The notes beneath the pieces are model-generated. The model saw only the letters and a list, made by a program, of their open reading frames with translations, did not search any database and had not been told where the DNA came from. Positions 1-8,991 of a DNA stretch of 64,000 bases are shown piece after piece; position 1 is the first letter of the stretch; the number at the start of each line of letters is the position of its first letter. Both the position numbers and the translations under genes were made by a program. Where the stretch lies: positions 186,001 through 250,000 of the forward strand of contig NZ_JPWI01000002.1 of NCBI RefSeq assembly GCF_003326795.1, written 5' to 3'. This DNA comes from Thalassospira profundimaris. GTDB taxonomy: Bacteria; Pseudomonadota; Alphaproteobacteria; Rhodospirillales; Thalassospiraceae.

Positions 1-2400
1 GACCGTTACCAAGATGCCGGTTTCAAGTGCGCCGGTCTGGATGATCTGTCGGGGCTGGATGCCAAGGGCGCGCAACATCGCAAGTTCCCCCGCCGCGTGC
101 TGGCGCAAGGCGATCAGGCCGGTCACAATCACCAGCACCGCACCAACCGTGGCAAGCACGGTCTGGGCAATCAGGATGGCGCGCACCTGATCAAACATTC
201 CGGATAATCGTTCAAGGACCCCTGCCACCCGGATCATCGGAACATGGGGGAACTGACCCTGCAAACGGTCTGCGACCTTTGTGACCGTTTGGTGGGCCAT
301 AAGGTCGGGTTCATGCAGGCTCAGGGCCGCGATCACACCATGCGGGGGTGGCGGGTCCATGGGGGACAGGACAATCGGAAAATCAAGCGCAAGCCGGGTC
401 CAGTCAATCTTGCGCAGATTGGCGATTTTGACTGTGATCGGTTCGCCCAGGATATTTACCGTAATCTGATCGCCGATAGTAATGCCAAGGGCAGCGGCGA
501 TGTCGGCATCAAGCGATGCCAGTCTTTCATTCACACTATCGCGCGTCCACCAGTCCCCGGCGATTAGCCGGCTTTGCGCCATCGATGATGTTGGCGCATT
601 GGTCCAGGACAATCCGCGATCACCGCGTATGAACCAGTGATAGCGTCTGGGTATCTCGGACAGACTGACCGGACGTCCGTTAATACGGGTAACCCGACCG
701 TGCAGGAATGGCATCCGGGCAAGGGATGAAATCGCCGGATCACCGGATGCGACGGCGCGGAAAGCATCGCTTTGCTCTGGTGGCAGATCAAAGAAGACCA
801 GATCGGGTGTTTGACCTGGCAAAACGGATTTAAGGTGATGACCGGCAATGGTTCCAAACAGGACCACCGCAAGCAGGCATGTGACAGCCAGTCCGAAAGA
901 TGCGGCAATGGTGATGGTCGGCGCCGACGGGCGGGCAATATTGCGCAAGGCAAGTCGCCATGCCGCTGAACCATTGGTTCCACGGGCCAATATGGAGGAC
1001 CCTTTGCGCACCAGCCAGCCCAATCCAACAAAACATGCCAGACACAAACCAAGTACTGCGATCAAAAGAACGGAAAACCATCCAAGATCAATCAGCCGAA
1101 CCGCAAAGCCGGTTGTCGCAAGTATCAGCAGTGCCGGCAAAAGGAAGTGCGGCGAACGAAGTGGACCCGATATCGCAAAGGAAGGCGCAGATTGTGAGGA
1201 CTGGTCGCGAAACAGCGATGCGGCATTGACCTGACATGCCTTGCGGATCGGCCCAAGTGCGATCAGGGTGACAAAACAGACCACAAAACCAAAGATCAGC
1301 AGTGCATTTCCGGGGCCCGGTGCAATGACAATCCCGAACCGGGTTGCGACCATCGGGGCAAGGGCGATGGTGACGACATGGCTAAGGGCAAATGCCGTGA
1401 TCACGGCGGCAACGGTGACAAGGCCCACCATGCAGCCGATGGCAAAAATCAGCTGAGAGGGCCTGACACCAACGGCGCGCATCAGGGTAAATTCACTGCT
1501 GCGCGCGCTCAGGTCCGCGCGAAGGGCATTGCCGATTGCCGTCATTGTGATGGCAAAAATCGCAATTCCGATCAGGCTGGCAAAGGCAGAGGCAAAATCG
1601 CCAATACGCTCAATGCCGGGAATACCGTCATCGGCATTCACAATACGCCAGCCGCTGTCGGGAAACTGCTCTTCGATTTCGGTAATGATCCGGGCATTAG
1701 ACATGCTGCTGTCGGGCGCCCGTTTCAGGCGGCTATACCAGTAAATCTGTTTATCTGATGACAGAAGTTCGTTTAACCCATAGGCATCAAGAGACACCAG
1801 AACACGCGGCCCCAGCGAAAAAAGACGAAACTTGCGTTCGGGTTCTGCCAGCAAGGTCGCGCGGATCTGATAGGTCTGATCACCGATAGTGATTTCATCA
1901 TTCAATGCCAGGCCGGATTGTTCCAGAAAGCCCGGATCAACAATCGCGCCGCTGACTCCGTCGCGGATTTCCAGCGCGTTCTGTGCTGTGATGCCGGGGG
2001 ATAGCAGAAGGTCACCATAAAGCGGATATGACCGGTCAATGGCCTTTAATTCCGAAAGAATAGCGGGTGATTGTGACGAAGACCGGATCATGACGCGCTG
2101 TTCGGCCGTGATGGCAACTGTGCCAAACTTTGTCAGAAAGACTTTTTCCTGATCGGTTGGTGGGCGATGAAACAGACGCAGTGAAATATCGCCACCAATG
2201 GTCTGCTGGGCAGACTGACGCATTGCATCGCGTACAGAATGGGTCAGATTGACTGTCAGCGACAGCGTGGTGATTGCGAAGATCAGGGTACCAAATAACG
2301 CACCAATGCCAATACCCGGGCGTCGCAATTGACGAAGCGCGAAATACAATCCCGCAGCATAAAGCCGGATTTGGAAAGAGGGTGATGTCAGGCGGGACAC
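1..2400 (-). CDS. FtsX-like ABC transporter permease, 3' end outside window
   Basis: About 800 codons read without a stop from a GTG at 2400 to the window edge, so the C-terminus is missing. The product has the MacB/FtsX large-permease layout: an N-terminal membrane segment (GALFGTLIFAITTLSL), a long extracytoplasmic domain, three clustered membrane segments near residues 260-390, two more after residue 420, a second soluble domain, and another membrane block starting at the left edge. This two-module layout matches YbbP-type permeases, which normally pair with a LolD-like ATPase. None is visible here, so it would lie to the left or be encoded elsewhere. The start is uncertain because no strong ribosome binding site precedes the GTG; no ATG was seen between it and the upstream regulator stop. 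Substrate unknown. Confidence 0.75.
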   Translation of the reverse strand, partial: MSRLTSPSFQIRLYAAGLYFALRQLRRPGIGIGALFGTLIFAITTLSLTVNLTHSVRDAMRQSAQQTIGGDISLRLFHRPPTDQEKVFLTKFGTVAITAEQRVMIRSSSQSPAILSELKAIDRSYPLYGDLLLSPGITAQNALEIRDGVSGAIVDPGFLEQSGLALNDEITIGDQTYQIRATLLAEPERKFRLFSLGPRVLVSLDAYGLNELLSSDKQIYWYSRLKRAPDSSMSNARIITEIEEQFPDSGWRIVNADDGIPGIERIGDFASAFASLIGIAIFAITMTAIGNALRADLSARSSEFTLMRAVGVRPSQLIFAIGCMVGLVTVAAVITAFALSHVVTIALAPMVATRFGIVIAPGPGNALLIFGFVVCFVTLIALGPIRKACQVNAASLFRDQSSQSAPSFAISGPLRSPHFLLPALLILATTGFAVRLIDLGWFSVLLIAVLGLCLACFVGLGWLVRKGSSILARGTNGSAAWRLALRNIARPSAPTITIAASFGLAVTCLLAVVLFGTIAGHHLKSVLPGQTPDLVFFDLPPEQSDAFRAVASGDPAISSLARMPFLHGRVTRINGRPVSLSEIPRRYHWFIRGDRGLSWTNAPTSSMAQSRLIAGDWWTRDSVNERLASLDADIAAALGITIGDQITVNILGEPITVKIANLRKIDWTRLALDFPIVLSPMDPPPPHGVIAALSLHEPDLMAHQTVTKVADRLQGQFPHVPMIRVAGVLERLSGMFDQVRAILIAQTVLATVGAVLVIVTGLIALRQHAAGELAMLRALGIQPRQIIQTGALETGILVTV

Positions 2401-2422
2401 GGCAGTCTCGCGGGCAGGTGGG

Positions 2423-2878
2423 TTACGGCGTCGGGGTAAGTGCCAACCCCAGCCAGAAGGATTCGATCATTTTCATCAGGTCGATGAATTCTGTCACATC
2501 CACGGGCTTGCGCAAATAACAGTTTGCCCCGGCGGCATAGCAAAGATCGACATCGTGATCCGCCCCCGAAGTAGTCAGGACGATAACCGGGATTGAAGCC
2601 GAATTGGGATCGTTGCGAATATCGCGCAGCATTTCGCGGCCATCCTTACGCGGCATGTTCAGATCCAGAAGGATCAGACGCGGTCGTGGCGCGTTGCGAT
2701 ATGGACCATCCTGTTGAAGGAACTGTAATGCTGACATGGCATCCTTGACATGGTGAAGCTCGACGGGGCGTTTGAATTCCCGCAATGCTTCGCGCACAAG
2801 GCGTGCGTCACCCGGATTGTCTTCAATCAACAACAGATTATTCGTTATGCCATTTGCGTGAGCCGACATTGCACCCAT
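2423..2878 (-). CDS. Orphan CheY-like response regulator (Rcp1-type)
   Basis: A stand-alone receiver domain of about 150 residues with no output domain. Counting from the second ATG (2869), the acidic pair is E16/D17 in LLLIEDN, the phosphoacceptor is D69 in LLDLNMPRKDG, the switch threonine is T100 in VLTTSG and the lysine is K121 in LRKPVD. The closing FIDLMKMIESFWL helix is typical of Rcp1-like regulators that partner phytochrome-type or hybrid histidine kinases. No kinase gene lies within this window, so the partner is unknown. ATGs at 2878 and 2869 are both possible starts. It lies 22 bp upstream of the FtsX-like permease on the same strand, which may be chance. Confidence 0.88.
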   Translation of the reverse strand: MGAMSAHANGITNNLLLIEDNPGDARLVREALREFKRPVELHHVKDAMSALQFLQQDGPYRNAPRPRLILLDLNMPRKDGREMLRDIRNDPNSASIPVIVLTTSGADHDVDLCYAAGANCYLRKPVDVTEFIDLMKMIESFWLGLALTPTP

Positions 2879-3227
2879 TATCCAATCGGGTGGGCATTTA
2901 TCTTATACCCTGTCCCTGTTCCCTGCTTTGTGAGACGCTTGAATTATAATAAGAAAATATAGAAGTGGTTCCCCAACCACCGCTAACACCCCATATTAAC
3001 GAATAGCATTTTTCTAATTTAGCTACCCTTAAGACTGGTTCTCATACTTTGGCACGAAAATCAATGCAATAAGGCCGTATTAAAGTAGAAATCATTATCC
3101 TTACGTATGAAACATAATGTCTCATAAGGGGTGGTGAAAGGGTAAATGGTAGAAAATTTTCATGCAAAAAGGGGATGATTCCGGGTTTTTACGTGCAAAC
3201 GGTTCGCGATAAAGTCCGGATATGGCA
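2879..3227. other. AT-rich intergenic region without a gene
   Basis: About 350 bp between the response regulator start and the hairpin after ccmI. It is clearly AT-richer than the flanking genes and must carry the promoter of the minus-strand response regulator. I see no convincing ORF, RNA structure or operator in it. Confidence 0.6.
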
Positions 3228-3254
3228 ATGGCTGCGTCATTTTGACGCAGCCAT
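3228..3254. terminator. Perfect 12-bp inverted repeat downstream of ccmI
   Basis: The arms ATGGCTGCGTCA and TGACGCAGCCAT are perfectly complementary around a 3-nt loop. The hairpin lies 79 bp beyond the ccmI stop in its reading direction. Neither strand has a T-run after it, so it may act as a 3'-end-stabilising or Rho-assisted terminator rather than a classic intrinsic one. Confidence 0.5.
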
Positions 3255-3332
3255 CACAGGAGATTTGCCGTGCAACAGGATATGTGCAGGGATCTTCAAC
3301 AAGCAAGACTGTTGTCTGGTCCCGCCTGGCGA

Positions 3333-4565
3333 CTAGTTGGTTGCGATTCCGATTTCCCTGGCAAGAGTATCAAACCGTAAAACCATTTCAGGCTGGTCGG
3401 CAAAGAATTCGGCAGCCTTGTGATAGGTGGTTTGTGCTTCGTCTGTCTTGCCCAGAACCATATAGGCCTGCATCAGACGCGCCCAGCCATCCGGGTCATT
3501 TGGTTCGCTTTCGAGGCGTTCGGCAAGACGGTCAACCATCCCGTTAATCATTTCCTGCCGATCTTCGGGGGTCATTTCCTGGGCAGCTGCCACGTCGTCC
3601 TGACTGGGACCAGCCATTTGCGGGGCTGTGGCAACTTTCAGACGGCCCTCGATATCAATACCCTGCGCGAGGGCTGCATCATTGATGCGCTCAACCACCA
3701 TCGGAACCCAGTTGGCATCGCCAGGTGCAGCATTGACCAGTTCAATCCAGCGATCAACGGCAAGGGCGATGTTGCCATCCTGTGCATCGGCAAGGCCCAG
3801 ATAATATCCGATGCGTGGGTCCCGGCTGTCGGTGGTGGCAGCTTCTTTCAGAACACCACGTGCTGTGGCATTGATCTGGCCATTGTCCCCGCGGATCAGG
3901 CTTTCGGCATACATGGCAAGATAATCGCCATCCCGATCCGAAAGCTTGACGGTTTCAAGGAAGGCGGTCTGGGCTTCAACCGGGCGCCCAAGCGCCATCA
4001 GGCTGGCCCCCAGAAGTTCCCAGCCCTTAAGGTTTTTCGGATCATTGATCAGCTTCTGCGAAAGGTCGCTGACCGCGCGGTTCAGGACATCGGTGCGTTC
4101 GCTGTTGGTTGCCTGTGCATGACGAATGGCGTCGATTTCATCGGCACGACTGGCAATCGGGCGATCGGGCAGGTCAGGCCGACCAAGATCAAGATAAATT
4201 CCCAAACCGCCGGTCAGGAACACCAGAATGGCAATGACGGAAACAATCCGGATTGGTGACCCGACCAGTCCCGACGTTACATTTTCGGTTCTGGTCTTGA
4301 TGCGCTGATCGGCATTGAGGATGCGGCGCTGTACTTCGATGCGCGCAGCATTGGCCTGCTCGGTACTTAAAACACCGCGTTCGATATCGCGGTCAATTTC
4401 GGCCAGCTGATCGCGATAGACTGCAAGGTCGTGATCAAGCTCGATGTTGCCGGTTTCTTCGGAACCAGAAGTCCCGGTTGCTGATTGGTGCTGTCGCAAG
4501 ACAGGCCAGAGAACAAAACCCGCAACAAGAAGCGTAATGGCGGCAAGAACAATCCAGATGGTCAT
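3333..4565 (-). CDS. ccmI: Cytochrome c maturation protein CcmI (CycH)
   Basis: A 410-residue protein with two N-terminal membrane helices (about residues 5-23 and 108-127), separated by a cytoplasmic leucine-zipper-like segment (DQLAEIDRDIERGVLS), then a periplasmic TPR domain to the C-terminus. This is the CcmI/CycH architecture. The protein chaperones apocytochrome c to the CcmF/H haem-ligation machinery on the periplasmic side of the inner membrane. It starts 20 bp after the ccmF stop, so the two are almost certainly co-transcribed. CcmG and CcmH, often encoded between these two genes, are absent here. Confidence 0.93.
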   Translation of the reverse strand: MTIWIVLAAITLLVAGFVLWPVLRQHQSATGTSGSEETGNIELDHDLAVYRDQLAEIDRDIERGVLSTEQANAARIEVQRRILNADQRIKTRTENVTSGLVGSPIRIVSVIAILVFLTGGLGIYLDLGRPDLPDRPIASRADEIDAIRHAQATNSERTDVLNRAVSDLSQKLINDPKNLKGWELLGASLMALGRPVEAQTAFLETVKLSDRDGDYLAMYAESLIRGDNGQINATARGVLKEAATTDSRDPRIGYYLGLADAQDGNIALAVDRWIELVNAAPGDANWVPMVVERINDAALAQGIDIEGRLKVATAPQMAGPSQDDVAAAQEMTPEDRQEMINGMVDRLAERLESEPNDPDGWARLMQAYMVLGKTDEAQTTYHKAAEFFADQPEMVLRFDTLAREIGIATN

Positions 4566-4585
4566 AAGGTTTCCTGTCGTATCGC

Positions 4586-6568
4586 TTATTCTGCAGGAAC
4601 GGCCTTGGCCGCTGCTTTGGGGGAACTGGTGGGGGCGCCAATCCGGTAGCGTCGGTCAGACAGTGACATCAGGCCACCAAACACCATGATAAGTCCGCCT
4701 GCCCACATCCAGGGGATCATCGGTTTGACATAGAAACGCGTGATCCATTTGCCGCTTTCATCCTGATCACCAATCACGGCATAGATATCGCCGGTGAAAC
4801 TTGAATGAATGCCTGCCTCCGTGGTGGGCATCCCTTCGACCGTATAGACACGTTTTTCAGGTGTCAGGACAAGGGTGCGTTCGCCCGGGGTGGTAATGGT
4901 GACGGTTGCCTGACGGGCAACAAAGTTTGGTCCCTGATATTCACGGATATCAGAAAGGGTAAAGGTATGGTCTGCGACATGCGCACTTTCACCCACGGCA
5001 AGGGACTGAACGGCTTCGTTTGTCCACGCCTGTGACCCGGTAATCCCGGCAACCACAATGGCAACACCGGCATGGGCCAGCATCGTACCATGCGCCGAGC
5101 GCGGAAGATTGCGCATCCGGCGCAAACTGACACCAAGCGGCTCACGCATAAGCTTGATCCGTCCGGCCCATTCAAGGATTGATCCGACAAACAGCCATGC
5201 TGCAAGCCCCATCCCGAACAGGGCAAAGGCCGGACCGCCTGACAGCCACATCGTAATCAGGACGATGACCACTGTGGCAGCCAATGCGATTTTGAGCTTG
5301 TTGAAAACGCCCAGAAGGTCGGCGCGTTTCCATGGCATCAACGGACCAAAGGCCATGGCAATGATGACCGGGGTCATGATCGGCACAAAGGTCGAATTAA
5401 AGAATGGTGCGCCAACAGAAATCTTTTCGCCATTCAGGGTTTCAAGCAACAGCGGATAAAGCGTTCCGAGCAACACCATGGCTGCGGCAATCGACAGAAG
5501 CACATTGTTGAAAACAAGCGCGCCTTCGCGCGAAATCGGCTGGAACAATCCGCCGCCCTTAAGGCTGGGTGCACGCCATGCATAAAGGCAAAGCGACCCG
5601 CCAACCGTAATGAACAACAGGAACAGGATAAAGACCCCGCGGGTCGGATCGGTGGCAAAGGCATGCACAGATGTCAGCGCGCCCGACCGCACAAGGAAGG
5701 TTCCCAAAAGCGAGAAGGAAAAGGCAAGGATGGCCAGGAAGATGGTCCAGCTTTTCAGCGCATCGCGCTTTTCAACCACGATGGCCGAATGCAGCAACGC
5801 TGTGCCGGCAAGCCAGGGCATGAAGGATGCGTTCTCAACCGGATCCCAGAACCACCAGCCGCCCCAGCCGAGTTCATAATAGGCCCACCAGGACCCCAGC
5901 CCGATCCCCGCAGTCAAAAAGACCCACGCCGCCAGCGTCCATGGACGTACCCAGCGTGCCCATGCCGGATCAACCCGGCCCTCAATCAGGGCAGCGACTG
6001 CAAAGGCAAAGGCAACCGAAAAGCCGACATAGCCCAGATACAGGAAGGGCGGATGAATGGCGATGCCCGGATCCTGAAGCAACGGGTTCATCCCTTCGCC
6101 ATCAAGGGGCGGGTTGATCACCCGTTCAAACGGGTTGGATGTCAGAACGATGAACAGGATAAAGCCAACCCCGATCAGTCCCATGACACCAATCACACGC
6201 GCCAGAAGCGGCGGCGGAAGATTCCGCCCAAAGGCGGCAACCGCCCCGCCAAACAGGGTCAGGATCAGCACCCAAAGCAGCATGGACCCTTCGTGATTGG
6301 CCCAGACACCGGTGATCTTGTAGATCATCGGCTTGGATGTGTGGCTGTTTGACAGCACATTGAGAACCGAGAAATCGGATGCGACATAGGCATAGGTCAG
6401 CGCCAGAAAACTTGTGGCGACCAAAGCAAAACAGGTGATGGCCAAACGTGGCGCAACCGCAAGAAGCACAGGGTCCCGGCGCGAGGCGGCCAAAAATGGC
6501 AAGGTCGCCTGAGCAAGTCCGATGACCAGTGACAAGATCAATGCGTAATGTCCGATTTCTACAATCAT
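4586..6568 (-). CDS. ccmF: Haem lyase subunit CcmF
   Basis: A roughly 660-residue polytopic membrane protein of the CcmF/NrfE family, close in size to E. coli CcmF. The WWD haem-handling motif is clear near residue 235 (WGGWWFWDPVENASFMPW), and membrane segments run along the whole length. CcmF receives haem from CcmE and ligates it to the CXXCH motif of apocytochromes. I chose the ATG at 6568 (MIVEIGHYALIL), which matches the family N-terminus; an in-frame ATG five codons upstream is less likely. The adjacent ccmI supports the assignment to cytochrome c biogenesis rather than the nitrite-reductase paralogue NrfE. Confidence 0.94.
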   Translation of the reverse strand: MIVEIGHYALILSLVIGLAQATLPFLAASRRDPVLLAVAPRLAITCFALVATSFLALTYAYVASDFSVLNVLSNSHTSKPMIYKITGVWANHEGSMLLWVLILTLFGGAVAAFGRNLPPPLLARVIGVMGLIGVGFILFIVLTSNPFERVINPPLDGEGMNPLLQDPGIAIHPPFLYLGYVGFSVAFAFAVAALIEGRVDPAWARWVRPWTLAAWVFLTAGIGLGSWWAYYELGWGGWWFWDPVENASFMPWLAGTALLHSAIVVEKRDALKSWTIFLAILAFSFSLLGTFLVRSGALTSVHAFATDPTRGVFILFLLFITVGGSLCLYAWRAPSLKGGGLFQPISREGALVFNNVLLSIAAAMVLLGTLYPLLLETLNGEKISVGAPFFNSTFVPIMTPVIIAMAFGPLMPWKRADLLGVFNKLKIALAATVVIVLITMWLSGGPAFALFGMGLAAWLFVGSILEWAGRIKLMREPLGVSLRRMRNLPRSAHGTMLAHAGVAIVVAGITGSQAWTNEAVQSLAVGESAHVADHTFTLSDIREYQGPNFVARQATVTITTPGERTLVLTPEKRVYTVEGMPTTEAGIHSSFTGDIYAVIGDQDESGKWITRFYVKPMIPWMWAGGLIMVFGGLMSLSDRRYRIGAPTSSPKAAAKAVPAE

Positions 6569-6764
6569 TAGGTTCTCTCTCATGCGCCCGATTGCGAGAT
6601 ATAATCTCTGAAAACAGGCTTTGAAACCTTGCGGAATATCAAATATGCGCTATTTGCTGCACAACGCAGGGCAAAAATGTGGCAATAGTCATTACATATT
6701 ATGCTCAAACAGGCTATAAAACCGCTGTCAGGTGGCAGATTGGTAGGCCAGAGGTCAACAACGT

Positions 6765-7784
6765 ATGAGTCAATGTCCTGTCATTGACATAGCGCAGAAG
6801 GAAACCTGGGCGCGTCGCGCGACGACGGCTTCCATTGTCATTGCTGCGACTCTGATCCTGATCAAGGCTGTTGGCTGGTTCCTGACCGACTCAGTAAGCC
6901 TCCTTTCGTCCATGATTGATAGTATGCTTGATGTTGGTACGTCTGTGATCAACTTCATGGCCGTACGTTCTGCATGGCGTCCTGCCGATCATGACCATCG
7001 TTTCGGGCATGGCAAGGCCGAACCGCTTGCCGGTCTTTTCCAGTCTGCCTTCATGATCGGGGCGGCTGTTCTGGTTCTGGCCGAAGCTGCATCGCGTCTG
7101 AGCGCGCCAAAACCGATTTCCTTTGCCGTTGAAGGCATGTGGATCATGGCGGTTTCACTGGTGATGACCGTCGGTCTGGTGCTGTTGCAGCGCAAGGCTG
7201 TCCGTATGTCGGGCTCCGTCGCGGTCGATGCCGATTCCATGCATTATAGCAGTGATATATTGGCAAACCTTGCGGTCATTATTGCACTTTTTGCCGGAGT
7301 ATCGGGCTTTGCCTGGGCCGATCCGGCGATTGGCGCGCTGGTGGCAAGTTTCCTGCTTTATGCTGCGATCAAGGTCGGGAGGAATTCGGTCAAGGTCCTG
7401 ATGGATGCCGAATTGCCCGATTCCGACAGCCAGCGCATCATTGAGCTGACCATGAAAAATGCATCGGTGATTGGCATTCATCGTCTGCGGACCCGTTCAT
7501 CAGGCGTGCATCGCTTTGCCGAGATCGAACTGATCATGGATGGCGGCATGTTGATGCGCGAAGCCCACACCATTTGTCATCAGGTGATGGACAGCATCCG
7601 TTCCGAATATCCTGACCTTGATATCACCATCCACCCGGAACCGCCCGAAGACATCCATCTTGATGAATTCAGCGGCTATACCGAGGATCCGGAATTCTGG
7701 CATACCGGGCGCGCCAAGCGTGCCGGTCAGCATGACATACCCGTTTCCAATTCGGGCGGCGAGATTGCCGCGATGGGGCGCTAG
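6765..7784 (+). CDS. Cation diffusion facilitator, FieF/YiiP-like metal exporter
   Basis: A 339-residue CDF-family exporter with six predicted membrane helices and a cytoplasmic ferredoxin-like C-terminal domain. The transport-site residues are present as D52/D56 (IDSMLD) and H160/D164 (HYSSD), the D-D-H-D set seen in E. coli FieF. The linker signature DHDHRFGHGKAEPLAGL is also FieF-like. This set is typical of Zn2+/Fe2+/Cd2+ proton antiporters; the physiological metal cannot be read from sequence. It is divergent from ccmF, with about 200 bp between starts, and convergent with phoH. Confidence 0.9.
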   Translation: MSQCPVIDIAQKETWARRATTASIVIAATLILIKAVGWFLTDSVSLLSSMIDSMLDVGTSVINFMAVRSAWRPADHDHRFGHGKAEPLAGLFQSAFMIGAAVLVLAEAASRLSAPKPISFAVEGMWIMAVSLVMTVGLVLLQRKAVRMSGSVAVDADSMHYSSDILANLAVIIALFAGVSGFAWADPAIGALVASFLLYAAIKVGRNSVKVLMDAELPDSDSQRIIELTMKNASVIGIHRLRTRSSGVHRFAEIELIMDGGMLMREAHTICHQVMDSIRSEYPDLDITIHPEPPEDIHLDEFSGYTEDPEFWHTGRAKRAGQHDIPVSNSGGEIAAMGR

Positions 7785-7839
7785 GACGCGCCAAAGAGTT
7801 TGCCTTGTTGGCGATAGCAGTTTCACTGGCGCAAAAAAG

Positions 7840-7873
7840 TGGCGGACCCTTTCGGGCCCGCCTTTTCTTCTTT
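7840..7873. terminator. Bidirectional terminator between CDF gene and phoH
   Basis: GGCGGACCC and GGGCCCGCC pair around TTTC with one mismatch and are followed by TTTTCTTCTTT on the plus strand. The element sits between two convergent stop codons and probably ends the CDF transcript; it may also serve phoH. Confidence 0.75.
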
Positions 7874-7891
7874 GGTTTGCTGTGTCGGAAC

Positions 7892-8653
7892 TCAGAGAAC
7901 CGTAAGCATGCTTGCAACCAGCGGATGGCGAACAATGTCTTTGTCACGCAACTGGACGCAGGCGACATCTTCAACATTTTCAAGTCGTTCGGACATTTCC
8001 GAAAGACCCGACATTTCCGGCAGAAGGTCGGTCTGATCGGGATCACCGGTCAGGATCATGGTTGAATTCCAGCCAAGACGCGTGACCAGCATCTTGAGCT
8101 GTCCGTATGTGCAGTTCTGGGCTTCGTCGATGACGACGAAGGCATTGTTAAGAGTACGGCCGCGCATATATCCGATTGGTGCAATTTCGATGGTGCCATC
8201 GGAAAGATAGGTGCGCAGACGTTTGGTTCCGAGGCGATCATTAAGTGCGTCATAAAGCGGGCGAAGATACGGGGCCATCTTGGCTTCGACGTCACCGGGC
8301 AGGAAGCCGATATTTTCACCTGCTTCAACAGCCGGGCGGGCCAGAACGATGCGGCCGATATCGCCTTTATCAAGGGCTTCGACAGCTTTGGAGACTGCGA
8401 TATAGGTTTTACCTGTTCCGGCCGGGCCAAGGGCAAGAACAAGGTTGAAGGCATCAATGGCCTCCATCAGTGCGGCCTGGTTTTCACTTTTCGGGCGGAT
8501 GTTGCGGCGGTAGCTTTGATCGCGTTGTCCTTTCGGTTCTGCGGCTTCCCCCTGAAGCGGGTGCCAGTCAGCGTTCTTTTCATCGAACAGTTCATGGACA
8601 TTGTTGTCGGACTGTTGCGGACGGTTACGACGGCGTGCTGCGCGCTTACCCAT
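7892..8653 (-). CDS. PhoH-family ATPase
   Basis: About 253 residues with a basic N-terminus (MGKRAARRRNRPQ), then a PhoH P-loop domain. The Walker A motif GPAGTGKTY lies near residue 80 and the Walker B-like segment is FVVIDEAQNCT. PhoH proteins are RNA-helicase-related ATPases linked to phosphate starvation and RNA metabolism; their exact substrate is unsettled. The start at 8653 is set by GAGGTGATCGTC immediately before the ATG; an in-frame start three codons upstream lacks this spacing. A terminator hairpin with a T-rich tail stands 38 bp upstream on the same strand, so phoH either has a very short leader or is reached by read-through. Confidence 0.9.
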   Translation of the reverse strand: MGKRAARRRNRPQQSDNNVHELFDEKNADWHPLQGEAAEPKGQRDQSYRRNIRPKSENQAALMEAIDAFNLVLALGPAGTGKTYIAVSKAVEALDKGDIGRIVLARPAVEAGENIGFLPGDVEAKMAPYLRPLYDALNDRLGTKRLRTYLSDGTIEIAPIGYMRGRTLNNAFVVIDEAQNCTYGQLKMLVTRLGWNSTMILTGDPDQTDLLPEMSGLSEMSERLENVEDVACVQLRDKDIVRHPLVASMLTVL

Positions 8654-8674
8654 GACGATCACCTCATCAAATGT

Positions 8675-8715
8675 GCCAAAAAAGCAAAACGCGCCATTCC
8701 GTCATGGAAAGGCGC
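8675..8715 (-). terminator. Rho-independent terminator upstream of phoH
   Basis: On the minus strand, GCGCC-T-TTCC pairs with GGAA-T-GGCGC around ATGAC (8715 to 8691) and is followed by GTTTTGCTTTTTT. The stem plus T-rich tail is a strong intrinsic terminator. It ends either the candidate RNA gene at about 8880-8690 or read-through from the ars operon. Confidence 0.75.
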
Positions 8716-8880
8716 GCATTCAATTTTCATCTTGCGATGGAAGTGGCGGTAGGAGTTTCCGCCGGTCACAGCATGTTGCATGTGCGATCCGGGGGGCGAA
8801 AATTCTCGTTGTAAGACGCTTTTTCGCGGCACTCGGGAACTCCTCCTGCGGTCCAGTGATTGACCGTTAATTGGAATCGT
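8681..8880 (-). ncRNA. Candidate structured non-coding RNA between arsJ and phoH
   Basis: No protein reads through this 330-bp gap, yet it folds well on the minus strand. A closing stem pairs 8879-8869 with 8725-8715 (CG.ATTC.AATT with AATTGAAT.CG). An inner stem pairs AGGAGTTCC (8844-8836) with GGAAACTCCT (8760-8751). Local hairpins are CGGTC/GACCG (8866-8849), GCGAAAA/TTTTCGC (8827-8796) and CATC-GCAA-GATG (8739-8728), the last with a GNRA loop. An intrinsic terminator follows at 8715-8675. Promoter-like hexamers lie upstream: GTGACA (8905-8900), 18 bp, then TACGAT (8881-8876), or alternatively TATAGG (8889-8884). Size and rod-like shape with bulged flanks recall 6S RNA, but I cannot confirm that family. 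Confidence 0.5.
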
Positions 8881-8905
8881 ACCCCTATATGCAGTGTCTT
8901 GTCAC
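8876..8905 (-). promoter_or_regulatory. Candidate promoter for the arsJ-phoH intergenic RNA
   Basis: Minus-strand GTGACA (5 of 6 matches to the -35 consensus) and TACGAT (4 of 6 to -10) with an 18-bp spacer. A second possible -10, TATAGG, lies at 8889-8884. Either choice puts the transcript start near the closing stem of the candidate RNA. Confidence 0.35.
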
Positions 8906-8991
8906 GATTTTTTGCGCGATTAAATTTTCGTGAATCTGGAAAATGAGTCTTTTCATATATTTATCCCGCATATGCGAAGGAACTTTTTTGT

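Noticed and set aside
8691..8880. Possible 4.5S SRP RNA or tmRNA
   Set aside because: The conserved SRP loop sequence and the tmRNA T-arm and tag region are absent, so only an unspecified structured RNA is supported.
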